Source: Phycisphaeraceae bacterium (GTDB lineage: Bacteria > Planctomycetota > Phycisphaerae > Phycisphaerales > UBA1924). Taken from it: DNA of 54,221 bases. The first letter of the stretch is position 1; each line of letters starts with the position of its first letter. Location of the stretch: positions 1 to 54,221 of the forward strand of contig JAHBXK010000023.1 in NCBI GenBank assembly GCA_019636535.1, in the 5' to 3' direction. Under the pieces are notes generated by a model that was given only the letters and a program-made list of their open reading frames with translations, had not been told where the DNA came from and did no database searches. Shown here in pieces: positions 6,067-14,165 of this stretch. Position numbers and translations under genes: made by a program.

Positions 6067-7982
6067 TGCTCGGACGCCTCGGCTACGCGCTGCTGTTCTG
6101 CGTGCTGCTCCCCGCGGCGTTGGTGGCCTGGGCCCGCGCGATGGACGCCGTGATCTCGCTGCCCATGCCGGCCGGTTCGCTCTGGAGCGCTGCGGGATGG
6201 GCGATCGCGGCCATCGGGCTGGCAATCACAACATGGTCGATGGTCCAACTCCGCGTTGAGACCGGCGGTCTGCCGATGAACGCCTTCCCGCCGCCGAGAT
6301 GGGCGGTTGGTGGGCCGTTCACGTGGCTCGCCCACCCGATCTACACCGGCTATGTCGTTCTGGTTGGCGGGGCGTCGATGGCGCTCGGCTCGGCCGCCGG
6401 ATTCTGGATCGTCACGCCGGTGATGGCGTTGGCGTGCGCGGCGTTGGTATGGGGGTACGAGCGCGACGACCTGCGCAAGCGTCTCGGTCCACGACCGTGC
6501 CAGCCGCTGCTCGCGAGGCCGATTTCGGGCGATGAGCCGCCGCGATTCCGCGAACAGTTGGGCGTGCTCGTGCTGATCTTCGCGCCCTGGCTGGTGCTCT
6601 ACGAAGCGATCGGTCACTTGCCGGTGCCGGACGCCATCGAAGTGTTCATGCCCATCGAACGCGAATGGCCGGTTGTCGAGTGGACCGAGTTGGTCTACGC
6701 GATGACGTACCCGTTCGTCCTGAGCGCGGTGTTCGCAGCACGCACCCGATCGGACCTGCGCCGGTTTGTATCGATCGGTCTGGTCGGGATGGTGGTGGGG
6801 TTCTGGTGCTATCTGTCGCTGCCCCTCATCGCTCCGCCGCGGCCGTTCGAGCCGACCTCATGGCTCGGCCATCTGTTGATGCTCGAGCGTGCGGACGGCT
6901 TGGCCGGGCGGGCCGCTTGCCCTTCGTTTCACGTGTTCTGGACCGTGGTCGCCGCGTGGATGTGGCTCCGTCGCGGCAGGATCGCCTCGGTCGTGGCCGT
7001 GCTGCTCGCAGCCGGCATCATCATCAGTTGCGTGACGACCGGCATGCACGCCATCGTCGATCTTGCCGCTGGCGCTGCGCTCGCGTTGATTGCGCTTCGG
7101 TGGCCGAACCTCTGGCGACGCATGCTCTCCGCAACCGAACGCGTGGCCAACGGCTGGTGGCAGTTTCGAATCGGACCCGCTCGCCTGCTGGTCCACGCGG
7201 TCTATGCGTTCGCCGCCGCCGCTTCCGGCGCGTTGCTCGCCTCAACGCTGGCCGGCGATTGGCGAGGCGTGGCGATCGTGGCGATCTGCGGGTTGCTCGG
7301 CGCCGCGATCTGGGGGCAGTTGGTCACGGGCGGTTCGGGGTTGGCACGGCCGTTCGGCTACTTCGGGCACGTGCTCGGCAGCGTCGTCGGATTGGTGATG
7401 GCGAGCGTCCTGATCGGAGACGTGTGGATGCTCGGCGCTGCGATCGCCGCGGCGGCGCCGCTCGTGCAAGCCGTCGGCCGGCTGCGTTGCCTCGTGCAAG
7501 GATGTTGTCACGGCCGGCTCTGCACCGACGCTGGCGGGATCCGTTATCACGATGCACGTTCCCGCGTTCTCAAGTTCACTGGTCTTGGTGGCAGATCTCT
7601 TCACGCAACGCCGCTGTACTCCATCCTCTCCAACCTGCTGATGCTCGGTCTGCTCCTTCGGCTGTGGTCGGTCGGAGCGCCCGCCTCATTCGTCGTCGGG
7701 TCGTACCTGCTGCTGTCAGGTCTGGCCAGGTTCGTGGAAGAGCACTATCGAGGAGAGCCACGCACACCGATTCGCGCGGGGCTCAGGCTGTACCAATGGC
7801 TGGCTGTCGCGTCTGTAGTTTCCGGCGCAGGTGTCGTGAGCATCCCGACGGGTGGGGTCGTCTGGCCGATGCACTTCGAGACGATCACGATCGTTCCGGC
7901 TGTATTCGTCGGTTTGGTGTACGCATTCGCGATGGGCGTTGACTTCCCAGAGTCCGCCAGGCGATTCGCCAGACTGGCATAG
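6066..7982 (+). CDS. Three-domain membrane enzyme: ICMT-like, PAP2/Aur1-like and Lgt-like
   Basis: A 638-residue polytopic membrane protein that reads as a fusion of three lipid-active modules. Residues about 1-140 resemble isoprenylcysteine carboxyl methyltransferases, with WLAHPIYTGYVVLVGG near residue 85 and a charged ERDDLRKRLG following the last helix. Residues about 160-355 resemble the inositolphosphotransferase branch of PAP2: PPRPFEP, CPSFHVFWTVVAAW near 285, and a third motif SCVTTGMHAIVDLAAG near 322. Residues about 390-635 resemble divergent prolipoprotein diacylglyceryl transferases, with AVGRLRCLVQGCCHGR near 472 and GLARFVEEHYRGEPRTP near 560. It overlaps the preceding lipocalin-like gene by one base. 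The substrate is unknown. No frameshift is seen within the gene. Confidence 0.75.
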   Translation: MLGRLGYALLFCVLLPAALVAWARAMDAVISLPMPAGSLWSAAGWAIAAIGLAITTWSMVQLRVETGGLPMNAFPPPRWAVGGPFTWLAHPIYTGYVVLVGGASMALGSAAGFWIVTPVMALACAALVWGYERDDLRKRLGPRPCQPLLARPISGDEPPRFREQLGVLVLIFAPWLVLYEAIGHLPVPDAIEVFMPIEREWPVVEWTELVYAMTYPFVLSAVFAARTRSDLRRFVSIGLVGMVVGFWCYLSLPLIAPPRPFEPTSWLGHLLMLERADGLAGRAACPSFHVFWTVVAAWMWLRRGRIASVVAVLLAAGIIISCVTTGMHAIVDLAAGAALALIALRWPNLWRRMLSATERVANGWWQFRIGPARLLVHAVYAFAAAASGALLASTLAGDWRGVAIVAICGLLGAAIWGQLVTGGSGLARPFGYFGHVLGSVVGLVMASVLIGDVWMLGAAIAAAAPLVQAVGRLRCLVQGCCHGRLCTDAGGIRYHDARSRVLKFTGLGGRSLHATPLYSILSNLLMLGLLLRLWSVGAPASFVVGSYLLLSGLARFVEEHYRGEPRTPIRAGLRLYQWLAVASVVSGAGVVSIPTGGVVWPMHFETITIVPAVFVGLVYAFAMGVDFPESARRFARLA

Positions 7983-8005
7983 ACCCGGCGACTGCAGGGC
8001 GTAAC

Positions 8006-8494
8006 TCAGAACAACCGCTGCTGGTCCTTCACGTCCGACACCCGCCCGTCCAGTTCCCGCAGTTCCTCAACGAAGTCCCCCACGCTCTTGTACTTGTAGT
8101 ACTCGCTGGCGAACCGCACGTACGCGATCGGGTCGAGCGCCTTGAGTTTGGCCATCACCCGCTCGCCGATCGCGTGCGACGGCACCTCGCGGTCGAACTC
8201 GCGGTGCAGTTCCTCCTCGATGTCCGCCGCGAGCCGCTGCTTGGCCTCTTCGCTGACCGGCCGCTTGCCGATCGCCGCTGTCACCCCGCGCAGGATGTTC
8301 TCCCGGCTGAAGGGGACGTGCGTGCCGTCGCGCTTCACGACCATCAGCCGCGAGGTCTCCTCGACTCGCTCATAGGTCGTAAACCGTTTGCCGCAATCCA
8401 GGCACTCCCGCCGACGGCGCACCGCCTTCCCGGCCTCGCTGGCCCGGCTGTCGATGACCTTGTCGTCGTTATGGCCGCAGAATGGGCAGATCAT
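8006..8494 (-). CDS. nrdR: Transcriptional repressor NrdR
   Basis: Zinc-ribbon/ATP-cone repressor of ribonucleotide reductase genes, 162 aa (family norm about 150). The ribbon is intact: Cys3 and Cys6 in MICPFCGH, and Cys31 and Cys34 in RRRRECLDCGKRFTTYERVEE. The ATP-cone follows (MVVKRDGTHVPFSRENILRGV), with the later conserved YVRFASEYYKYKSVGDFVEEL. No nrd gene is in the window, so its targets lie elsewhere. The gene is divergent from the thrS leader region. The upstream stretch is strongly purine-rich on the plus strand. Confidence 0.95.
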   Translation of the reverse strand: MICPFCGHNDDKVIDSRASEAGKAVRRRRECLDCGKRFTTYERVEETSRLMVVKRDGTHVPFSRENILRGVTAAIGKRPVSEEAKQRLAADIEEELHREFDREVPSHAIGERVMAKLKALDPIAYVRFASEYYKYKSVGDFVEELRELDGRVSDVKDQQRLF

Positions 8495-8674
8495 GACTTG
8501 GCTGGGATCAATGGGCTCAAGTGCGGGATCGCATGGAGATCGCGGGCGAGTGGGGAGGACGCAGGTAGACGGGGAGAGGGCTGAGAGGGGGGACGGGAAG
8601 GGAGAGGGGGGAGGCAGAGCATAACGTCCGCGGTCGGTCCGGTCCGTCCCTCGCGACGCCTATCGTTTCCAAGC

Positions 8675-8728
8675 ATGTCGACCGGCAGGACCACAACCAC
8701 GACGCGAACCTCATCAACCCGCGGGTAG
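8675..8728 (+). CDS. Threonine-rich leader peptide of the thrS attenuator
   Basis: A 17-codon reading frame, MSTGRTTTTTRTSSTRG, with eight Thr codons including five in a row (ACC ACA ACC ACG ACG). It sits 149 bases before thrS, with a terminator hairpin in between. This is the arrangement of amino-acid leader peptides that sense charged tRNA by ribosome stalling, here tRNA-Thr. There is no Shine-Dalgarno sequence. A possible -10 hexamer TATCGT (8661-8666) ends 8 bases before the ATG, so the transcript could be leaderless. The -35 is not evident. The Thr run, stop codon and downstream pairing segments together make coincidence unlikely, but expression is not shown. Confidence 0.75.
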   Translation: MSTGRTTTTTRTSSTRG

Positions 8729-8766
8729 CCGGGCCCGCCCATCGCTCTAAGAGTCTCGAACCCGGC
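8721..8766 (+). promoter_or_regulatory. Antiterminator and competing hairpin of the thrS leader
   Basis: GCCGGG at 8728-8733, which starts on the last base of the leader stop codon, is perfectly complementary to CCCGGC at 8761-8766, the 5' arm of the terminator. A ribosome stalled on the Thr codons would leave 8728-8733 free to pair and prevent termination. A ribosome at the stop codon would cover it and allow termination. GCGGG at 8721-8725 can pair with CCCGC at 8734-8738, a hairpin that would sequester the antiterminator segment when the leader is not translated. Base pairing is read directly; the mechanism is inferred from known attenuators. Confidence 0.65.
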
Positions 8767-8790
8767 CGACGAGCCGGGTTTGTCGTTTTT
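8759..8790 (+). terminator. Attenuator terminator upstream of thrS
   Basis: An 8-bp stem (AACCCGGC 8759-8766 with GCCGGGTT 8773-8780), a six-base loop CGACGA, then TGTCG and five T. It lies 30 bases after the leader-peptide stop and 86 bases before the thrS ATG. No other plus-strand gene lies upstream that it could terminate, since nrdR is on the other strand. It therefore most likely acts as a conditional terminator for thrS. Confidence 0.8.
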
Positions 8791-8876
8791 GAGCGCTCCC
8801 GTCAGCCCCAGACGCCCCTGATTCGGCCCGTACCATCCCCGACCATCCGCCCCCCAGTCACGCCCGGACCCGACCC

Positions 8877-11159
8877 ATGCCCACCATCACCCTTCCCGAC
8901 GGCTCCCAGAAGCACTTCGAGCACCCGGTTTCCGCGGCGGACGTCGCCAAGTCCATCGGTGCCGGTCTGGCCAAGGCCGCCCTGGGGTGCAAGGTCGACG
9001 GCGAACTCCGCGACCTCTCGACCCTCCTCGACAAGGACTGCCGGCTGTCGATCGTCACCCCGACCACCCGCGACAAGAAGCAGGACCCCGATGCGCTGTT
9101 CCTGATCCGCCACTCCGCGGCCCACGTCATGGCCGAGGCGATCCAGCGGATCATCCCGGGTGCACAACTCGTGTACGGCCCGCCGCTGGAGGACAAGTTC
9201 TACTACGACATCAAGTTTCCCGACAACCGGCCCCTGAAGGACGGAGACTTCCCGGCGATCGAGGCGGAGATGGCCAAGATCGTGGCGGAGGACCGGCCGT
9301 TCACGCGGTACGAGGTCGCCGCGGATCAGGGTCTTGGTCGTCTGCTCGAAGAGAAGAACAAGTACAAGGTCGACAATGCCGTTCGTGCATTGGAGGCCCA
9401 AGCAGTGGGTTGTGCAGCTGCGATGACCGGCGTTGTCAATGCTCCGGTCTCGCACGGAACGAATCGTGTCGAAGAACGGTCATTTCGCTATCTGTCCGAC
9501 TCCACGCTCTCCTTCTACGCCACCGGTACCCCCGGCCAGAACTGGGAAGATCTCTGCCGCGGGCCCCACGTCCCATCCACCGGCCGCATCGGCGCCTTCA
9601 AGATCCTCTCCCTCGCCAGCAGTTACTGGCACGGCGACGAGAAGTCCGACCGCCTCACCCGCGTCTACGGCACCGCCTTCGCCAGCAAGGCCGACCTCGA
9701 CACGTGGCTCACCCAGCGCGAAGAGGCCGCCAAGCGCGATCACCGCGTCATCGGCAAGGCCCTGCGCCTCTTCCACATCGACGAGGACGTCGGCCAGGGC
9801 CTCATCCTCTGGACCCCCGCCGGGTCGGTGCTGCGCCAGGAACTCATGCGGTTCATCGGCGACGAACTGAACAAGCAGGGCTACCACCAGGTCTTCACGC
9901 CCCACATCGGCAAACTCGACCTCTACAAGACCTCGGGCCACTTCCCGTACTACAAGGACGCCCAGTATCCGCCGATCCCCGAGCGAGATGCGCTGGACCT
10001 GGCGATGGGCGTTGAGGGCACCCAGGCGGCCGCGCTCGCGGCGGGGCTTCCTGCAGGCGGGTGCTCTTGTGCCGAACTCATGCACAGGCTCGACGGCGTC
10101 TCCGCGCGACTCGCCGCGCAGGTGAACGAGCGCACCCAGGCACAGACCATCGGGCCCGACCGCGTGCAGCCCGACGAGCAACTCCTCGACGGCTACCTGC
10201 TCAAGCCGATGAACTGCCCGCACCACATCAAGATCTTCGCGAGCGCGCCGCACTCCTACCGCGACCTGCCCGTGCGCCTCGCCGAGTTCGGCACCGTCTA
10301 CCGCTGGGAGCAGTCGGGCGAACTCAACGGCATGACCCGCGTCCGCGGCTTCACGCAGGACGATGCGCACCTGTTCTGCACCGAGGATCAGGTGCCCGAG
10401 GAACTCCTCGGCTGCCTGAGCCTGGTCAAGACCGTGCTGACCACGCTGAACATGACCGACTACCGCGTCCGCGTCGGCCTGCGCGACCCGGACTCGAACA
10501 AGTACACCGGCAACCCGGAGAACTGGGATCGCGCTGAGCAGGCCTGCCGCTTGGCGGCCAAGTCGCTCGGCGTCCCCTTCACCGAGGAGCCCGGCGAGGC
10601 GGCCTTCTACGGCCCGAAGATCGACTTTGTCGTCCGCGACGTCATCGGCCGCGAGTGGCAACTCGGCACCGTGCAGGTCGATTACAACCTGCCGATCCGT
10701 TTCGACCTCACCTACACCGGCCCGGACAACCAGCCCCACCGACCGGTGATGATCCATCGCGCCCCGTTCGGCTCGTTCGAGCGGTTCTGCGGCGTCTTGA
10801 TCGAGCACTTCGCCGGCAGTTTCCCGACCTGGCTCAGCCCCGAGCAGGTCCGCGTGCTGCCGATCAGCGAGAAGAGCGACGGCTACGCGAAGGAAGTGCT
10901 CGGCGCTCTCAAGGTCGCGGGATGCCGGGCGACCTGCGACTTCGGCAACGACCGCATCCAGGGGAAGATCAAGGTCGCGGCGGACCTGAAGATTCCCTAC
11001 CTGTTGATCGTCGGCCCGCGCGACGCCGAGCAGCGCTCGGTTTCGGTGCGGGCTCGCGGCCAGGAGAAGGACCTGGGCTCGATGCCGCTCGACCGGTTCG
11101 TGGAGGCGATCAAGAGCGAGATCGAGACCCGCCGGGCGGATTTGGGCGTGAAGCCGTGA
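8877..11159 (+). CDS. thrS: Threonyl-tRNA synthetase
   Basis: Class II synthetase charging tRNA-Thr, in full domain order. The TGS domain starts MPTITLPDGSQKHFEHPVSAADVAKSIG. The editing (SAD) domain has RHSAAHVMAEA with its HxxxH zinc motif, plus YYDIKFP near 105. The catalytic core has KPMNCPHHIKIF near 445, RVRGFTQDDAHLFC near 485 and MIHRAPFGSFERFCGVLIEH near 625. The anticodon domain carries QVRVLPISEK near 660. Length 760 aa exceeds the usual 640. One insertion sits in the editing domain (about residues 155-205). A second of about 65 residues, Ala/Gln-rich with GLPAGGCSCAELMHRLDG, lies just before YLLKPMNCPHH. Transcription is probably controlled by the Thr-leader attenuator immediately upstream. 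Confidence 0.96.
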   Translation: MPTITLPDGSQKHFEHPVSAADVAKSIGAGLAKAALGCKVDGELRDLSTLLDKDCRLSIVTPTTRDKKQDPDALFLIRHSAAHVMAEAIQRIIPGAQLVYGPPLEDKFYYDIKFPDNRPLKDGDFPAIEAEMAKIVAEDRPFTRYEVAADQGLGRLLEEKNKYKVDNAVRALEAQAVGCAAAMTGVVNAPVSHGTNRVEERSFRYLSDSTLSFYATGTPGQNWEDLCRGPHVPSTGRIGAFKILSLASSYWHGDEKSDRLTRVYGTAFASKADLDTWLTQREEAAKRDHRVIGKALRLFHIDEDVGQGLILWTPAGSVLRQELMRFIGDELNKQGYHQVFTPHIGKLDLYKTSGHFPYYKDAQYPPIPERDALDLAMGVEGTQAAALAAGLPAGGCSCAELMHRLDGVSARLAAQVNERTQAQTIGPDRVQPDEQLLDGYLLKPMNCPHHIKIFASAPHSYRDLPVRLAEFGTVYRWEQSGELNGMTRVRGFTQDDAHLFCTEDQVPEELLGCLSLVKTVLTTLNMTDYRVRVGLRDPDSNKYTGNPENWDRAEQACRLAAKSLGVPFTEEPGEAAFYGPKIDFVVRDVIGREWQLGTVQVDYNLPIRFDLTYTGPDNQPHRPVMIHRAPFGSFERFCGVLIEHFAGSFPTWLSPEQVRVLPISEKSDGYAKEVLGALKVAGCRATCDFGNDRIQGKIKVAADLKIPYLLIVGPRDAEQRSVSVRARGQEKDLGSMPLDRFVEAIKSEIETRRADLGVKP

Positions 11160-11409
11160 GTCTGAGACGTCGAAGTTTGCATCGGCGTTGCGATGCAGAT
11201 GCCCCGGCGTCAGGACGCGACAGGATTTCAGCCAGGTTCCGTTCGCAGTAGTTAAAGCGTGGTTTCGCCAAAGTCGCGACCTGGGGCCACCGGTCTCAGA
11301 GTCATTCCGCGGGTATTTTTCTGGCAGTCGGCAGTGATTTACGTATACTCTCCACACCGGCCGTCTCGAAGGTTTGAATCCCACGGCTGGGTAAGCGATG
11401 GAGAGAGAG

Positions 11410-13068
11410 ATGAAGCGCACCCTTTGGCTGTGGTTCGTAATTGCCGGTCTCGCAACGACTCACTCCGCGCAGTGCGGCACCAAGCTTGCTTCGCACGTTG
11501 CTGCGTACGTCGGGCAACAGGTTCCCGGTTACTCTCAGCTGACATTTACCAGCCTTGGGACTCCTTCGATTTCCACGAACGGCGTGATAACGTTCGATTC
11601 GGGTGTCCCGACATGGAGCAGCCCTTTCGTTGTGCGACGAACGGCGGGCGGTGAGTACTCCTTGGCGCTCAACGCTGCATTCGCACCAGGCGAAGCGCTC
11701 GGGCAGATCGGCATGTTGGGCGGTCTGGTTGGCAACGACGACCACGCGATCGCAGCGTTGAGCAACGCCAGTTCATTCGGATTCTACAATTCAGTGCTGG
11801 CTGGTCCCGCAGGAAGTGTCGCTGTCCTTGCACGTCTCGACGCACCTGCCCCGGGGTTGACCGATAGCGTTCATGACCGAGGATTCAAGCGTTTGCATCA
11901 GGCCGAAAGCGGCGCGATAGCATTTTTCGGGCAGATTCGTCCCGCTCCGGGACTGTCTGGTGATGTCGGTGGTGTTGTTTGGCGAAGTATCGGCGGAATA
12001 GTGCAGCCTTTGCTGCAGCACCGTCAGCATGTGTTCGGATTGAACGCCAACCAGTACGTTGATTTCTTCGACGGATCTGAGCCCCAAATCACCATAGGCA
12101 ATGCCGGACGGATGGCTGTCGTCGCTGGCTTTCGGACTGAGGGATCGCCGTCTGTTTCAGGCAATCGAGCAATCTACACAGGTGACAATGCCTCCAGCAT
12201 GTCCGTCGCCTTGCGTCGGGCTCAAGAAGTGGCACTGGGCTCGGGCACGTTTTGGATCGACAGCGTGACTATCCAGGATATTAGTTCGACAGGATCGATT
12301 TTAATCGGTGGATTAGCCGTTAAGAACAATCAAGGTGGATCTCGTTCTGCATTGTGGAGGCAGGCGGTGCCCGGTGGTTCTGTTGAGTTGCTGGGATTTC
12401 GTGGCGACATGGTTTCCGGATTTGCGCCGGATCGAACGATCCAACAGATCGGACAGTCTCGTCTTTTGCCCGACGGTCGAGTGATGGCGCTGCTCGCCGT
12501 TGGCCAGGCCGCCATGGGAACTTGGACAAGTGCCTTGGCTTATCGAGATGATGATGGGTGGCATAAGATTCTGGCAACAGGCGATGCTGCGCCAGGATTG
12601 TCAAATGGGGAGGTTATGGGTGGATCATTGTCAAATGGAATATTGTTCCGACACATGAATGATGCCGGCGCATTTGCCTTTCTAGGCATGTACACCGGTG
12701 GAGCAGCTGGAACGAGCAGTGTCATGTCGATCTGGGCCGGCCAGCTAGGCGGTGATATATACCTTGTTGCGAGCGTGGGTGATCGCGTGGTCGTTGCTCC
12801 AGGCGACGATCGAACTATTCTTGGATTGCAGCTCGACTCTGTCAGTACGGGAACATCAATTCAGGGAATTAGTCAGAACAACTGGCTGACCTATAGAGCA
12901 AGCTTCACTGATGGTACTTCGGCGATATTCACGACTCGAATACCAAGTCCTCCCACCGTACTGAGTGCGCTGATCGCTGTGGCTTTGATGCGACGACGGG
13001 GTACTGTGGCATCCAGACGGGTTGAGTGCCAAAGAACGAGGTTGATCGAAAGTGCGAGTGCGATCTAG
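11410..13068 (+). CDS. Secreted repeat-type surface protein, composition unlike neighbours
   Basis: A 552-residue exported protein. It starts with a signal peptide (MKRTLWLWFVIAGLATTHSAQC). Its loosely repeated beta segments contain phrases such as GGSRSALWRQA, GDMVSGFAPDRTI and GDAAPGLSNGEVMGGSLSNG, resembling the Planctomycete DUF7453/choice-of-anchor group. Near the end is a degenerate anchor, IPSPPTVLSALIAVALMRRRG, which in relatives would be close to the stop. Here about 23 more residues follow; the last 20 are encoded by a repeat copied from the start region of the DUF4112 gene. The start at 11410 follows GGAGAG; an in-frame ATG at 11398 is less likely. The gene is visibly poorer in G+C than its neighbours, suggesting transfer or rapid change. 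Function unknown. Confidence 0.75.
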   Translation: MKRTLWLWFVIAGLATTHSAQCGTKLASHVAAYVGQQVPGYSQLTFTSLGTPSISTNGVITFDSGVPTWSSPFVVRRTAGGEYSLALNAAFAPGEALGQIGMLGGLVGNDDHAIAALSNASSFGFYNSVLAGPAGSVAVLARLDAPAPGLTDSVHDRGFKRLHQAESGAIAFFGQIRPAPGLSGDVGGVVWRSIGGIVQPLLQHRQHVFGLNANQYVDFFDGSEPQITIGNAGRMAVVAGFRTEGSPSVSGNRAIYTGDNASSMSVALRRAQEVALGSGTFWIDSVTIQDISSTGSILIGGLAVKNNQGGSRSALWRQAVPGGSVELLGFRGDMVSGFAPDRTIQQIGQSRLLPDGRVMALLAVGQAAMGTWTSALAYRDDDGWHKILATGDAAPGLSNGEVMGGSLSNGILFRHMNDAGAFAFLGMYTGGAAGTSSVMSIWAGQLGGDIYLVASVGDRVVVAPGDDRTILGLQLDSVSTGTSIQGISQNNWLTYRASFTDGTSAIFTTRIPSPPTVLSALIAVALMRRRGTVASRRVECQRTRLIESASAI

Positions 13069-13316
13069 GCAAGTTGTCTATCGCTTGCCTGCGCACGTTG
13101 CGGCTGACCGAGTTGGCTCACTCCTCGGCGATTCATACAAATGGGTCGACTAGCAGTGGTTGCCCCAATATCGCGATCGGCGGGGCGAGCGATCATTGCC
13201 ACGCGACGTTCACGGCCGTTGAACCTTGATGTCGCTCAAGGCCGTTGCGAGCAATGACAACCCAGCGTGAACAGGATTCAGTTGGCCCCAAACGTCCGAT
13301 CGATGCCTTGGCTCGG
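13010..13316 (+). repeat. Diverged direct repeat, copy A (decayed duplicate of the DUF4112 gene ends)
   Basis: About 306 bases matching 13859-14165 over their whole length. Examples are CATCCAGACGGG against CATCCAGCCGGG at one end, CTCAAGGCCGTTGC in both, and CAGCGTGAACAGGATTCAGT against GGGCGTGAGCAGGACTCACT near the other end. Copy B holds the first 18 codons of the DUF4112 gene, the intergenic region and the last codons of the TlpA-fold gene. In copy A the corresponding ATG is lost and the end of the secreted-protein gene reads into it. The remaining stretch 13317-13460 shows no convincing match and no gene. Confidence 0.75.
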
Positions 13317-13460
13317 TATGTGGAGTCGTCCAACGACCAGTTGCATCGCAAAGCCGGTAATGGAGTTTCTGATTTCGAGCACGCCCGCGGCATCGGAACA
13401 TCGTGATGCAGCCGGCGATACACCGAGCGTGCGTCGCAAGCGCAGAGTCCGCGTGACGCG

Positions 13461-13913
13461 CTAATCGGCATCGGACCGTGCTGTTCCTTGCGTGGCTTTG
13501 GCGTGCGGAACACTCGTCCGATCCGTGTCAAGATCAATGCCCATGATCCTGAGATTCCGCACGTTCGCCTTGAAAGCAAAGTCGAACAGGTCACCAACGA
13601 TCGGCACCGTTCCGCCGAGCGCATCGATCAGCACGTTCGCCGTCATCAGCGCCAGTTGCTTTCGAGTGGCACCCAGTCGTCGGGCCTCGAAGACGATGTA
13701 CGCCGAGACCAGCAGCCCCGCGGCGTCACCCACGCCGGGCACGAGCCCGATGATCCCGTCCAACCCGATGCGCCACGACGTGCCGGGCACGCAGACCGAA
13801 GAGTCCATCAGCACGGCCAGCCGGCGCAGTCTGGCTTCGCGCCGATGGCGCGTCTCGGCATCCAGCCGGGACGTGTGCCAGGGAATGAGGCTGATCGGAA
13901 GCACAAGTGCCAT
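13461..13913 (-). CDS. DUF4112-family membrane protein
   Basis: A 150-residue protein with the DUF4112 signature. A basic segment (TRHRREARLRRLAVLMDSSV) is followed by IGLDGIIGLVPGVGDAAGLLVSA near residue 52, a second helix, then ANVLIDALGGTVPIVGDLFDFAFKAN near 90 and a short polar tail. The two GL.PGVGD / G..PIVGDLFD motifs flank membrane-embedded segments. Biochemical function is unknown for the family. The gene lies between two copies of an approximately 306-bp direct repeat, copy B of which includes its start. An earlier tandem duplication of this locus is therefore likely. Confidence 0.85.
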   Translation of the reverse strand: MALVLPISLIPWHTSRLDAETRHRREARLRRLAVLMDSSVCVPGTSWRIGLDGIIGLVPGVGDAAGLLVSAYIVFEARRLGATRKQLALMTANVLIDALGGTVPIVGDLFDFAFKANVRNLRIMGIDLDTDRTSVPHAKATQGTARSDAD

Positions 13914-14165
13914 CTGTGGAAGTTATTCGTCGGTTGCCCGCGCACGTTTCAGCGGACCACCTTTGGCACGTTGCTCTGCGGTACAAATCAGATCAGATCC
14001 GGCCCTCAACGGTCGTACGACAAGCGCTATGAGCGTAGCGAGCGATCACAACCCCGCAAGATCACGACCGTCGAATCTTGATCCCGCTCAAGGCCGTTGC
14101 ACGTGACAACGACCGGGCGTGAGCAGGACTCACTTGGTCTCGAGCGCCCGATCGATCGCCTCGGC
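13859..14165 (+). repeat. Diverged direct repeat, copy B (intact context)
   Basis: This copy spans the 5' end of the DUF4112 gene (minus strand, start at 13913), the 216-base gap to the next gene, and the 3' end of the TlpA-fold gene (stop at 14130). Because it contains the ends of two intact genes, it is probably the original arrangement and copy A the decayed one. Copies are 849 bases apart. Confidence 0.75.

Noticed and set aside
8584..8876. T-box riboswitch upstream of thrS
   Set aside because: No conserved T-box bulge (TGGNACCGCG-type) was seen. A Thr-codon leader explains the terminator better.
11360..11400. tRNA-like GGTTTGAATCC stretch
   Set aside because: No matching acceptor or anticodon arms are present around it.
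9480..11420. Long antisense open frame over thrS
   Set aside because: Composition is that of a shadow of thrS codons; no motif or start supports it.
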